In this document: piece by piece, positions 43,353-53,702 of the stretch
How the letters are laid out: the number at the start of each line of letters is the position of its first letter
How positions within the stretch are numbered: the stretch's first letter is position 1
Source: JAFDZV01 sp035549015
GTDB lineage: Bacteria; Bacteroidota; Ignavibacteria; OLB7
Assembly: GCA_035549015.1 (NCBI GenBank)
Contig: DASZRW010000120.1
Span: 1 to 64,000, forward strand
Direction: 5' to 3'
DNA: 64,000 nt
Program-made: the position numbers and the translations under genes
The notes under the pieces: model-generated
The model's input: the letters and a program-made list of their open reading frames with translations, nothing else
What the model was told of the DNA's origin: nothing
Database searches by the model: none

Positions 43353-43395
43353 CGTTTCAAACCACGCAACACATCATCGTTTCCATCACCGGATC

Positions 43396-43403
43396 TATAT
43401 TCG
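43396..43403 (+). promoter_or_regulatory. Candidate -7 element for the HPr-kinase-like gene (TATATTCG)
   Basis: atcTATATTCGCCGG lies 18 bases before ATG 43422, implying a very short leader. Together with 43345-43352 it makes a 12-bp inverted repeat in a divergent promoter. Confidence 0.45.
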
Positions 43404-43421
43404 CCGGCGCTCGGATCGCTC

Positions 43422-44306
43422 ATGAATATCTACTCCGCCTACGGGCTCACGGTCGCCTCGGAACTCCCGCTTCCCTCCCTCGCAGAAGGAGAGGGGCGGG
43501 CGGACGTTGCCGTGCGTTTCGGCGTGCCGGAGGAACGCCCGCCGGCGGAGATCGGCATCCATGGCTACTACGCTCTGGGTCCGGCGGTTGCTCATTACAT
43601 CTGGCGCGGCGTGGGCTGCTTCGCGGTACGGGATGGAGGGGAGATCGTGGTGGAACTGGAACCGGGCGCGGATGATGCCTCGGTGGCGAACCTGATTACC
43701 GGATCGCTTCTCGCCATCGCACTACATCAGCGCGGCCTTCTGGTGCTGCATGGCTGCGGCGTGGAGATCGGCGGCCGCGCCATCGGCTTCGTTGCCGATA
43801 CGGGCGGGGGAAAATCCACAACGGCCGCGGCGTTCGTGCGCGCCGGGTACCCGCTGGTGACGGACGATCTGCTCGTGATCGAGCCCGGGACCGATGGCAC
43901 CGCGCCCGTTGTTCGTTCCGGTCCCGCCCGGATGAAGCTGTGGCCCGATACGCTCCGCCGGTTCGGCCGCGAGCCCGGGATGCTGCCGAAGGTTGTGGGG
44001 CCGCGCGACAAACGATTGATCGATGCGGACCTGCATACCGGCGCCGCGCGGCTGCCGCTGGGTTCGATCAATGTGCTGGCATGGGGGGAACGAACCCGGA
44101 TCGAACCGGTTGCCCGGCAGGAGGCGCTGCTGGAACTGGTCCGCAATGCGTACTGCGTGAAGCTTCTGGATCGCATGGGGAACGAGGGAGCGTTCCTCCG
44201 GCTCTGTGCGCTCGTGGCATCGCAGGTGCCGGTGCGGCGACTGGTGCGAAGGAAAGGGCTGGAGCGGCTGGAGGAGATTGTGGAACATATGCGGGATGAA
44301 CCGTGA
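43422..44306 (+). CDS. HPr-kinase/phosphorylase C-domain-like protein
   Basis: ATG 43422, 294 aa. The P-loop is 'AIGFVADTGGGKSTTAAAF' near 124-135, followed by 'GYPLVTDDLLVIE', the pattern of the HPr kinase catalytic domain. The N-terminal 100 residues form a beta-rich domain that is not the usual HPrK N-domain. Stand-alone proteins of this kind occur widely in bacteria without a classical HPr/PTS regulation and are also seen in peptide-modification loci. The substrate here is not known; no PTS gene or radical SAM maturase is nearby. It is divergent from the RavA-like ATPase and may share regulation with it. Confidence 0.85.
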   Translation: MNIYSAYGLTVASELPLPSLAEGEGRADVAVRFGVPEERPPAEIGIHGYYALGPAVAHYIWRGVGCFAVRDGGEIVVELEPGADDASVANLITGSLLAIALHQRGLLVLHGCGVEIGGRAIGFVADTGGGKSTTAAAFVRAGYPLVTDDLLVIEPGTDGTAPVVRSGPARMKLWPDTLRRFGREPGMLPKVVGPRDKRLIDADLHTGAARLPLGSINVLAWGERTRIEPVARQEALLELVRNAYCVKLLDRMGNEGAFLRLCALVASQVPVRRLVRRKGLERLEEIVEHMRDEP

Positions 44307-44449
44307 GATATGGCACACCTATCGCATCTCTCAACGTTCATATGTCTCCGCTCTCTTTCCGGCGATCGAATGTGATGGAAAGGAATGTGATCTCAATTCC
44401 GTGGCGCGCGCGCGCGGACGCAGGCTCCCCTCCTGTTTCATCGTTCATC

Positions 44450-45559
44450 TCATGGTGTTCCGTCTCTCCACTCCGTAATCACTCCGCCTCCAACAACATC
44501 ATCTCCTTCGTAGAGCACAACGCTCTGGCCGCGCGTGATGGCGCGCCGGGGCTCGTCGAACAGGAGGTCCAGCGTGCCGTCCGGCAGCGTGCGGCAGGTT
44601 GCAGGCGCACCTTCGTCCTTGTAGCGGATCTTGGCGGTTACGCGGAGCGGTTCGTCGATGGATGCGTACTTGATCAGATTCACGTTCGAGGCGCGGAGCC
44701 CGCGATGCATCAACTGATCGTTGCCTCCAACCTCCACCGTGTTGGTTGATGCATCGATGTTGATCACGTAGAGCGGATCGGGTGAGGAGATGCCCAGGCC
44801 GCGGCGCTGGCCCACCGTGTAGAAGGGAAAGCCGGCATGCTGCCCGATCACTCTGCCATCCTGAACGATATCGCCTCCCTTCACGCGCTCGTCGAGACCC
44901 GGAACGTTGTCGCGCAGGAAGCGCGTGTAGTCGTTGTCCGGGATGAAGCAGATCTCGTAGGACTCCTGCTTCCCGGCAACCGGCAGATCCAGGCGGGCGG
45001 CGATTGCGCGCGACTCCGGCTTGGTGAGATCGGCGAGGGGGAAGATGGTGCGTGCAAGCGACTCCTGTGCAACCGCCCAGAGCGCGTAGGACTGATCTTT
45101 CGAGGCATCCAGCCCGCGGCTGAGGATGTATCGTCCGCTCTCCTGGTCGCGGCGGATGCGTGCATAGTGGCCGGTGGCGACGAAGTCCGCTCCAAGCGAA
45201 TCGGCGCGCCGCAGCATCTCCGCCCACTTGATCTTCCGGTTGCACATCACGCACGGGTTCGGCGTGTCGCCGGCCAGATACGCATCCACGAAGTAGTCGA
45301 TAATCTCCTCGCCGAAGCGCTCGGTGAAGTCATAGACGTAGTGCGGGATGCCGAGCCGGATCGCCACGCGCCGCGCATCGTTGATCCCGTCCAGCGAGCA
45401 GCAGCTGGTATCGCTGCCGACATTGCCGCCGACGTCCTCGTACCGGTACGTCTTGATCGTGATGCCCACAACGTCGTAGCCCTGCTCCACGAGCAGCGCT
45501 GCGGCCACCGATGAATCGAGGCCGCCGGACATTCCGACGATGACACGAGGCTTGGACAT
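44450..45559 (-). CDS. mnmA: tRNA-specific 2-thiouridylase MnmA
   Basis: ATG 45559 (MSKPRVIVGMSGG), 369 aa, family length. The PP-loop 'VGMSGGLDSSVAA' binds ATP. 'NPCVMCNRKIK' near 110 holds the nucleophilic Cys and 'ESYEICFIPDNDY' near 205 the second catalytic Cys that carries the persulfide. 'GHYARI' and the C-terminal beta-barrel 'TAKIRYKDEGAPATC' are conserved. The enzyme thiolates U34 of tRNA-Lys, -Glu and -Gln in the cytoplasm, including a UUU-anticodon tRNA-Lys not present in this window. An additional Cys-Cys after 'GSDTSCCSLDG' is seen in the family. It lies 79 bp downstream of the penicillin-acylase gene. Confidence 0.96.
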   Translation of the reverse strand: MSKPRVIVGMSGGLDSSVAAALLVEQGYDVVGITIKTYRYEDVGGNVGSDTSCCSLDGINDARRVAIRLGIPHYVYDFTERFGEEIIDYFVDAYLAGDTPNPCVMCNRKIKWAEMLRRADSLGADFVATGHYARIRRDQESGRYILSRGLDASKDQSYALWAVAQESLARTIFPLADLTKPESRAIAARLDLPVAGKQESYEICFIPDNDYTRFLRDNVPGLDERVKGGDIVQDGRVIGQHAGFPFYTVGQRRGLGISSPDPLYVINIDASTNTVEVGGNDQLMHRGLRASNVNLIKYASIDEPLRVTAKIRYKDEGAPATCRTLPDGTLDLLFDEPRRAITRGQSVVLYEGDDVVGGGVITEWRDGTP

Positions 45560-45638
45560 GGAGATACGCCTGCTGTGATCGGTCCTTCGTTCTGCTCGCC
45601 GCACCGGCTGCGAGACGCAACCGCATGTGCTGACCGGC

Positions 45639-48236
45639 CTATTCGTTCGCCGGGACGAGGTGCGTCACCGAGGTAACGGCTCTCCCGACGGGTGAGGAAG
45701 ACGCGAGAGCAAGATAACCATTGCAGCTCCAGAGCACGGTCTGGTTCTTGTAAAACTGATTCAGTGGCTGGCCGCTCTCGCCGGAGGTGATCACGCTCCG
45801 CATGAATGCGGTGGTATCCGCAAAGTCCACGATCTGCCGCATCGAGGGACCCAGGCGCACCTTGAACGGCTGGTTCATGTCCCATTCCGCACAGTTCAGC
45901 GTTGTGCTCGCACCACCGATCTCGAACGGCCCGATATCCACGATGCCGCGCAGCTTCTCGTTCGTGTCGAACTGATGTTTGAACAGGAGGGTGTGCATCG
46001 CGCCGAACTTCCACTGGTTGATGTCCCAGGTGTCGAACCGTGCATGAAGCGAGTCGAGTGCGTGGCCCAGGGCCTTGCGCAGTATGTCGTCGCGGGTCTC
46101 CACACGTCCGTGCGTTGTGATGTCGTCGAACCATCGGCTGTCGATCATCGCATGATAGCGGATGGCGCGAATCGGCTGCTGCGCAATCGAGACGTAGTTG
46201 CGGAAGACATCCGGGCCCATCTCGTCGCGGTAGGTCATCTCGATGGTGGTCTGCAGCCACTGCGCGGCAATCGCGGCCTCCGGTGCATCGGCAACCATGG
46301 CACCGTTCCACATGCGGAGCTTCCTCAACGCCAGCTGCACTGCGGAGCCCTGCCGGGCGCTGTCCGGGAACGCGCGCAGAAGGAAGCCAACCATGTAGAG
46401 CATGTGCGGCGAAACCAGATCCGCCTGCATCTGCACGAAGTCCGTCGTGTTGAAGTTGTTCCCATCCTTCAGCAGTTCATCGATGCGGACCGCGCGCGAG
46501 GGATCCTCCCAGAGATCGCCAACGGTGTAGCCGAGACCATTGGCCAGCTTGTTGTTGGCGCTCGCCACGTAGCCGCGTGCGGGGTTGACGAGCGAGGGGA
46601 GCTGCTCCATCGGAACGGTTCCCTTCCAGTCGTACCGGCTGTCCCAGCCCGGGTTGGGATACGTTGCGTGCGCGGCCTCACGGATCGGTATGCGCGCAAC
46701 GGGAATGCTGGCGATCGTGCCGGCGCGATCGGCATAGATGTAGTTGAGCGAGGGGATGCCTCCAAGCCTGATGGCTGCGGTGAACTCCTGCAGGTTGCGT
46801 GCCGTTCCAATCCCCTGCAGCGCGGCGATCTCCTGCGACACGTCGGCGCCGCGCCAGCGCATCGCCACCGCCGTCGTTGCCGTGATGGAGGAGGAGTCCG
46901 CAACGCGCCGGCCGTTCACCGTGTGGTGCGCGTAGGGATGAAGATCGGAGATCAGCGGGCCGTGGCGGCTGGTGCGAATGCTCATCGGCACGCCAGCCGA
47001 ATCCTTCACGCGGATGGTGTCCCGGATCAATCCCAGCTTCTCCCACCCATTGTCCACCTGCACCGTGGTGTGCTTCAGGCTGTCGATCTTCTCGATGTAG
47101 AAATCGGTCTCGTCCGCCATGAGACTGGTGAGCCCCCATGCGATATCGTTGTTGCGGCCGATCACGACGAACGGCAGACCGGGGAGCGTGACGCCGGCAA
47201 CGCGGTTCCCCTTGTAGTTGATCACCGCCTGATACCAGCGGCAGGGAGCGGTGAAGGTCAGATGGGGATCGTTCGCCAGCATCGGCTTCCCGCCGGCGGC
47301 GCGGTTGCCGGCAATCGCCCAGGCATTGGAGCCGACGTGCGCACCGTCGATACCCATGAACTTCCGCATGTTCTGCTCCATGTCCATGACATCGGTCAGG
47401 TCGGGCGCCGGGAGTGTCTCCGTTCCTGAGCGGGAGATGCGGCCGGGCGCCGGCCTGCGTGCCGAGGTGTCGCGTCGTGCAGACGAGTCGCGCGCGGCGG
47501 CGCTGTCGCGGTGGGTGGTGTCCACGTGCGCGGCCAGACGCTGCTCCAGCAGCGGCTCCGGATGCTGCCCCCCGGGGACGATGGTTGGTGCGTCCGTTGG
47601 ATAGTAGGGAAGAATCTGGGTGAAGCGGAGCGAGTCCACGCGCCGCCCGATATCCCCCATCACGATATCGGTCCAGAAGCCGGTGTTGAGTTCCCACGCG
47701 AGCAACCGGACGATGAGCACGGAGTGTTCCGGTGTCCACGGTTCCGGCTCGTAGCCAAGCGCATCGAACTCCATCGCATAGCGCCCCTTGTGATCGCGGA
47801 TGAACGCGTTCACGCCGCTGGCATAGGCCTCCAGCGCTTCGCGGGTCCGCTTCGGCATGGTGCGAACGATCTCGTGGGCGGTGCGCCTGAAGCCGATGGT
47901 GCGGAGAAGCTTGTCGAACTCGATGGTGGGCTGGCCGAAGATCTCGGAGAGCCGGCCCTCGCCCGCGCGGCGCATCAGATCCATCTGCCACAGCCGGTCC
48001 TGAGCGTGCGCGTAGCCGAGTGCGGCCATCGCGTCGTTCTCGGTTGCGGCGTCGATGTAGGAGACTCCGTTCTGGTCGCGTGTGATGCTGGCGTTCGCGC
48101 TCAGTCCGGGGATCGATCCGTCGTTCTCACCATCGGCCACGAACGAACGACCCACCAGACGGAGTCCGAGCCATGTAAACCCCAGAGCGAGGGCAATGAT
48201 AACGAGCAGTGTACCGACGATCGAGAAGCGGCGCAT
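45639..48236 (-). CDS. Penicillin acylase family (S45) hydrolase
   Basis: ATG 48236 gives 865 aa with an N-terminal hydrophobic signal or anchor (FSIVGTLLVIIALALGFTWLGL). The alpha-chain part includes 'AALGYAHAQDRLWQMDLMRRAGEGRLSEIFG'. The autocatalytic site lies near residue 300 in 'GAHVGSNAWAIAG', where the Ser after Gly becomes the N-terminal nucleophile. Beta-chain landmarks are 'GKPMLANDPHLTF' and 'GRNNDIAWGLTSLMADETDFY'. Before the nucleophile is an unusual Arg/Ser/Asp-rich linker of about 45 residues, probably the excised spacer. The periplasmic enzyme cleaves amides, possibly acyl-homoserine lactones or N-acyl peptides; the substrate is not predictable. It lies upstream of mnmA on the same strand. 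Confidence 0.93.
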   Translation of the reverse strand: MRRFSIVGTLLVIIALALGFTWLGLRLVGRSFVADGENDGSIPGLSANASITRDQNGVSYIDAATENDAMAALGYAHAQDRLWQMDLMRRAGEGRLSEIFGQPTIEFDKLLRTIGFRRTAHEIVRTMPKRTREALEAYASGVNAFIRDHKGRYAMEFDALGYEPEPWTPEHSVLIVRLLAWELNTGFWTDIVMGDIGRRVDSLRFTQILPYYPTDAPTIVPGGQHPEPLLEQRLAAHVDTTHRDSAAARDSSARRDTSARRPAPGRISRSGTETLPAPDLTDVMDMEQNMRKFMGIDGAHVGSNAWAIAGNRAAGGKPMLANDPHLTFTAPCRWYQAVINYKGNRVAGVTLPGLPFVVIGRNNDIAWGLTSLMADETDFYIEKIDSLKHTTVQVDNGWEKLGLIRDTIRVKDSAGVPMSIRTSRHGPLISDLHPYAHHTVNGRRVADSSSITATTAVAMRWRGADVSQEIAALQGIGTARNLQEFTAAIRLGGIPSLNYIYADRAGTIASIPVARIPIREAAHATYPNPGWDSRYDWKGTVPMEQLPSLVNPARGYVASANNKLANGLGYTVGDLWEDPSRAVRIDELLKDGNNFNTTDFVQMQADLVSPHMLYMVGFLLRAFPDSARQGSAVQLALRKLRMWNGAMVADAPEAAIAAQWLQTTIEMTYRDEMGPDVFRNYVSIAQQPIRAIRYHAMIDSRWFDDITTHGRVETRDDILRKALGHALDSLHARFDTWDINQWKFGAMHTLLFKHQFDTNEKLRGIVDIGPFEIGGASTTLNCAEWDMNQPFKVRLGPSMRQIVDFADTTAFMRSVITSGESGQPLNQFYKNQTVLWSCNGYLALASSSPVGRAVTSVTHLVPANE

Positions 48237-48338
48237 CGAAGAGAGATAGGAGAGGAGAGGTCGAGAAGGAGGCGGCGAGGCGGGCGACCGGCGCCCATCA
48301 TCCGCTCTCACGTCGTTCCTCCCGTGTGATTCAAACGG

Positions 48339-48379
48339 ATTCCGGCGCGATGCCTGCGTGCGAGGCGTCGCGCCGGAAT
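48339..48379 (-). terminator. Long hairpin downstream of the aminotransferase gene
   Basis: attccggcgcgatgcct (48339-48355) and aggcgtcgcgccggaat (48363-48379) form a 17-bp stem with one G-T pair and a 7-nt loop, about 30 bp after the lat stop codon on the minus strand. The T-run after it is short (ccgttt). Confidence 0.6.
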
Positions 48380-48409
48380 GCAATCTACAACCGATCGCTC
48401 ACGTTCCGA

Positions 48410-49804
<1,395 letters not shown>

Positions 49805-50360
49805 GGTATCTATGCTCCTGAATTCAGTCTGCTGATGGATGGTTCGCGAATGCGTTGGCAACGCCGGCACGGCATGGTGCTCGCTGCCATCACTCGTCCC
49901 GATGCCGGGGCACATGTTGTGCCCGGGATGCCGGCCGGGTCCGCGTCCGTCACGGGCATCATGACGAACCGGTTCCGCCCACGGGCAATCGCGAGACGAG
50001 CGGGGAGGGGAGCTGGGACGAACCTAGGATGGGAGGGCGTTGGTGGTCAGGCTCCAACGGCGGAAGCGCGCGGCAACGAGCGACGCCGAGAGGAAGGAGC
50101 CTCCCCGGATGGTGCCGCCCGAAGCGATGACGCTGCTGGTATGGAGTGTGCGAACGCGCATTGTGGAAGGAAGATACGCTTCCGGCGGTGGTCCGCAAAA
50201 AACATGAACAAGTTGTAAACCCGGCCCGGAGGCGTGGGCGATGGATGCAGGCCGCATGATCAATTGTGTATTTTATGCGGTTCCGTTCTTCGGTCCGGCC
50301 GTATGGTGGCGGTTGATTCCGGGAGGCGGGCCAGCGAAGCACAGGCAAGGACACAGCCAC
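49805..50360. other. Divergent intergenic region between lat and uvrA
   Basis: A 556-bp spacer with both promoters expected in it. It shows an imperfect inverted repeat around 49905-49928 (ccggggcaca / tgtgcccgg) and a TATCTTCC element on the minus strand near 50168-50175. The plus strand has TATTTTAT near 50272, before uvrA. No gene is supported. Confidence 0.5.
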
Positions 50361-53300
50361 GTGAAGGATAGATCAGAACGCAGCAGGAAGAGCGACGCGA
50401 AGAAGCCGCGCGCCACGAACGCCACGTCCGCAGTCAAGGGGACGAAGAAGGCGGCGCCGAAGGCTCCCGAATCCGCGCCGAAGGCTCCCGAATCCGCGCC
50501 GAAGGCGGCCGCGAAGCGGAAGGCCTCGCCGAAGACGGCCGAATCCGCGCCGAAGGGGGCCGCGAAGCGGAAGGCTTCACCGAAGGCTGCCGTGACGCAG
50601 GGCCGTCATGCGGTGAGCGCGGATGTGGTCGATGCGTCGCGCGGCATCAACGGCGCGGCGACGCTGCCGGCTTCGGATAACGGTGCCGCTTCGTCCGGCA
50701 TCTTCCGGATGCCGGAGGCGAGTCCGAAGAATACCCTGACGATTCGGGGAGCGAACGTTCACAACCTGAAGAACGTTTCCATTGCGCTGCCGCGGAACAG
50801 GATGATCGTGGTGAGCGGCGTTTCCGGCTCGGGGAAGTCCTCGCTCGCGTTCGACACCATTTATGCCGAGGGGCAGCGCCGGTATGTGGAGTCGCTCTCT
50901 GCCTATGCCCGGCAGTTCCTCTCGCGCATGGCGAAGCCGGATGTGGAGAGCATCACCGGGCTTGCGCCGGCAATCGCCATCGAGCAGAAGACCATCACGA
51001 AGAATCCCCGTTCCACCGTCGGCACCACGGCCGAGGTGTACGACTATCTGCGCCTGCTGTTTGCACGCATCGGCCAGACCATATGCAAGGCCTGCGGCGA
51101 GCCGGTGCGCAAGGATACACCGCGCACCGTGCAGGAGGCGATGAAGGAGCTGGAAGACGGGACCCGCTTCTACGTCCTGTTTCCGATGCATGCGCACGAG
51201 AAGCGCTCATTGAAGGAGGAGCTTGCCAATCTCCGCGAGCAGGGCTTCTTCCGTGTGGTGATCGGAGAGGGGAGCGAGGTGGTTGACCTGAACGAGCGGG
51301 AGCCGGAGGGGATTGCGAAGAGCGATGTGTTCGTTCTGGTGGATCGCGTGGTGTTCCGCAACGATCCCGATGTGCTGACCCGCATCGCAGACTCTGCGGA
51401 GACCGCATTCCGTGAGGGGGAGGGGCGCGCGGTGATCCACCTGCTGGAGACCAATCAGCGCCGGCATTTCAGCACGCGATTCGAGTGCGCGAACGACGGC
51501 ATCAAGTACGAGGAGCCGCAGCCGAAGCTGTTCAGCTTCAACAATCCGTTCGGCGCCTGCCCGGAGTGCCAGGGATTCGGCAAGGCGATCGGCATCGACA
51601 TGGACCTCGTGATTCCGGACCGGACGAAGACGCTCCGCGGCGGAGCGATCATCGCATACTCAACGCCGAAGCACTCCGAACACTATCGCCGGATCACCGC
51701 GATCGCGAAGGAGGCGAACCTGGATCTGGACAAGCCGGTGTCGCAGTTGTCGCAGTACGAGTGGAACGTGGTGATTCACGGCTACGGCAAGTACCCGGGC
51801 GTTGTCGGGTTCTTCAAGGAGATCGAGGAACACGCCTACAAGATGCACAACCGCGTCTTCCTCTCGCGGTTCCGCGGCTATACCACATGCCCGCGCTGCA
51901 AGGGCTCCCGCCTGCGCACCTCCGCGATGCGCGTGTTCATTCATGGGAAGTCCATCCCGGACCTCGTGGCGATGACCATCGAGGAGGCGTATGCGTGGAT
52001 CGGGGCGCTGGTGCTGACGCCGTACGAGGAGCAGGTAGCCAACCGGATCATGGAGGAGATCACCAAGCGCCTCCGCTATCTCAACGAGGTGGGGCTTGGC
52101 TATCTCCGGCTGGATCGCCTGAGCCACACGCTTTCCGGCGGCGAGTCGCAGCGCATCAACCTTGCCACATCGATCGGCTCCGCGCTGGTGGGAGCGATGT
52201 ACGTTCTCGACGAGCCTTCCATCGGGCTGCATCCACGCGATACGGACCGGCTGGTGCGCATCCTGAAATCGTTGCGCGATCTCGGCAACACGGTGATCGT
52301 TGTGGAGCACGATCCGGACATCATCCGCAACGCCGATGTGATCGTGGACATGGGGCCGCACGCCGGCGAACATGGCGGGCAGGTGGTGTTCAATGGAAGC
52401 GTGGAGGAGGTGCTGGACGATCCCCACTCGCTCACCGGTGCATACCTCTCCGGGCGCAAGTCCATACCGGTGCGGACCACGCGGCGCAAGCCCGGCCCGC
52501 GGCGCATCAGCGTGCGCGGCGCATCGGAACACAATCTGAAGGAGATCGATGTGGACTTCCCGCTCGATATGCTGACGGTTGTGACCGGCGTCTCCGGTTC
52601 CGGGAAGTCCACGCTGGTGCACGACGTTCTGTATCCGGCGGTGGCGCGCGCGAAGGGGGCCACGGTGGCGCTTACCAGGAAGGTGGGTTCGATCGACGGC
52701 GTGGACCTTGTTGGAGCCGTGGAACTGGTGGACCAGTCGCCGATCGGCAGGTCGCCGCGCTCCAATCCGGTTACGTACGTCAAGGCGTTCGATGCCATCC
52801 GTGAGCTGTTCGCGTTGACGCCGGTTGCCAAGGTGAATGGCTGGAAGCCCGGCTACTTCTCCTTCAACGTTCCCGGTGGCCGCTGCGAGGCGTGCCAGGG
52901 GGAGGGCGTTGTGAAGGTGGAGATGCAGTTCCTTGCGGACATCGCGCTCACGTGCGAGGTGTGCAAGGGGAAGCGCTTCAAGCCGGAGACATTGCAGGCG
53001 GTGTACCGGGGAAAGAATGTGGTGGATGTGCTGGAGATGACCGTGGAGGAGGCGATCGACTTCTTCGCGAAGGAGAAGAAGGTTGTCGGCAAGCTCGCCG
53101 GCCTGCGCGATGTCGGCCTGGGATATATTCGTCTCGGGCAGCCGGCCACCACGCTCTCCGGCGGCGAGGCGCAGCGCGTGAAGCTCGCGGCGCAACTGGT
53201 GACGCCGGCCGACGAGCGGACGCTGTTCATCCTGGACGAGCCGACAACGGGCCTTCACTTCGATGACATCGCGACGCTGCTGAAGGCGTTCAATGCTCTG

Positions 53301-53495
53301 ATCGATGCCGGGCATTCGCTGGTGGTGATCGAGCACAATCTGGACGTTATCCGGAGTGCCGACTGGATCATCGATCTCGGCCCGGAGGGGGGAGATGCCG
53401 GCGGCAACCTGGTCTGCGCCGGAACGCCGGAACATGTTGCAGGCTGCTCCGGTTCCTACACCGGGCGGTTCCTGAAGGAACTGGCCCGCCGCTGA
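50361..53495 (+). CDS. uvrA: UvrABC system protein A with Lys/Ala-rich N-terminal tail
   Basis: Start taken at GTG 50361, giving 1044 aa; ATG codons at 50241 and 50256 are alternatives. From about residue 125 the protein is a standard UvrA: 'LTIRGANVHNLKNV', Walker A 'VSGVSGSGKSSLAFDTIYAEGQRRYVESL', zinc-binding CPECQGFG and CPRCKGSR, signature 'LSGGESQRINLA', second Walker A 'VTGVSGSGKSTLVHDVL', zinc finger CEACQGEGVVKVEM...CEVCKGKRF, and 'LSGGEAQRVKLAAQL' with 'ILDEPTTGLHFDD'. As a dimer it finds bulky DNA damage and loads UvrB. The extra 125 residues are Lys/Ala/Pro/Ser repeats (APKAPES, AAKRKASPK) resembling histone H1 tails, probably disordered and DNA-binding. Confidence 0.96.
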   Translation: MKDRSERSRKSDAKKPRATNATSAVKGTKKAAPKAPESAPKAPESAPKAAAKRKASPKTAESAPKGAAKRKASPKAAVTQGRHAVSADVVDASRGINGAATLPASDNGAASSGIFRMPEASPKNTLTIRGANVHNLKNVSIALPRNRMIVVSGVSGSGKSSLAFDTIYAEGQRRYVESLSAYARQFLSRMAKPDVESITGLAPAIAIEQKTITKNPRSTVGTTAEVYDYLRLLFARIGQTICKACGEPVRKDTPRTVQEAMKELEDGTRFYVLFPMHAHEKRSLKEELANLREQGFFRVVIGEGSEVVDLNEREPEGIAKSDVFVLVDRVVFRNDPDVLTRIADSAETAFREGEGRAVIHLLETNQRRHFSTRFECANDGIKYEEPQPKLFSFNNPFGACPECQGFGKAIGIDMDLVIPDRTKTLRGGAIIAYSTPKHSEHYRRITAIAKEANLDLDKPVSQLSQYEWNVVIHGYGKYPGVVGFFKEIEEHAYKMHNRVFLSRFRGYTTCPRCKGSRLRTSAMRVFIHGKSIPDLVAMTIEEAYAWIGALVLTPYEEQVANRIMEEITKRLRYLNEVGLGYLRLDRLSHTLSGGESQRINLATSIGSALVGAMYVLDEPSIGLHPRDTDRLVRILKSLRDLGNTVIVVEHDPDIIRNADVIVDMGPHAGEHGGQVVFNGSVEEVLDDPHSLTGAYLSGRKSIPVRTTRRKPGPRRISVRGASEHNLKEIDVDFPLDMLTVVTGVSGSGKSTLVHDVLYPAVARAKGATVALTRKVGSIDGVDLVGAVELVDQSPIGRSPRSNPVTYVKAFDAIRELFALTPVAKVNGWKPGYFSFNVPGGRCEACQGEGVVKVEMQFLADIALTCEVCKGKRFKPETLQAVYRGKNVVDVLEMTVEEAIDFFAKEKKVVGKLAGLRDVGLGYIRLGQPATTLSGGEAQRVKLAAQLVTPADERTLFILDEPTTGLHFDDIATLLKAFNALIDAGHSLVVIEHNLDVIRSADWIIDLGPEGGDAGGNLVCAGTPEHVAGCSGSYTGRFLKELARR

Positions 53496-53551
53496 GCCGC
53501 GGAACCCTGCGGGCGGCATCGAGTCATAAACGATACAGCGACGCCGTGACG

Positions 53552-53598
53552 AATTGCCTCCGGAAATTTTCAATCGGTAACGCATTCCGGCGGGAATT
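53552..53598. repeat. Imperfect inverted repeat before the polysaccharide operon
   Basis: aattgcctccggaa (53552-53565) and ttccggcgggaatt (53585-53598) are inverted with two mismatches. gaattgcct also occurs directly at both ends. It lies between uvrA and the promoter candidate at 53629; it could terminate uvrA or act as an operator. Confidence 0.35.
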
Positions 53599-53628
53599 GC
53601 CTACGCTGCTTCGTTCCATGCCCTTTCG

Positions 53629-53636
53629 TATGTTTG
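53629..53636 (+). promoter_or_regulatory. Candidate -7 element for the polysaccharide operon (TATGTTTG)
   Basis: tcgTATGTTTGTGGC is an exact TAnnTTTG match 66 bases before ATG 53703, the first gene of a seven-gene operon. No clear -33 element. Confidence 0.45.
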
Positions 53637-53702
53637 TGGCCATGGTATTTCGAAGCCCGGCATTCTTCGCCTCAATCCTTCACATCTCGTTGCGTCCCCT
53701 CA

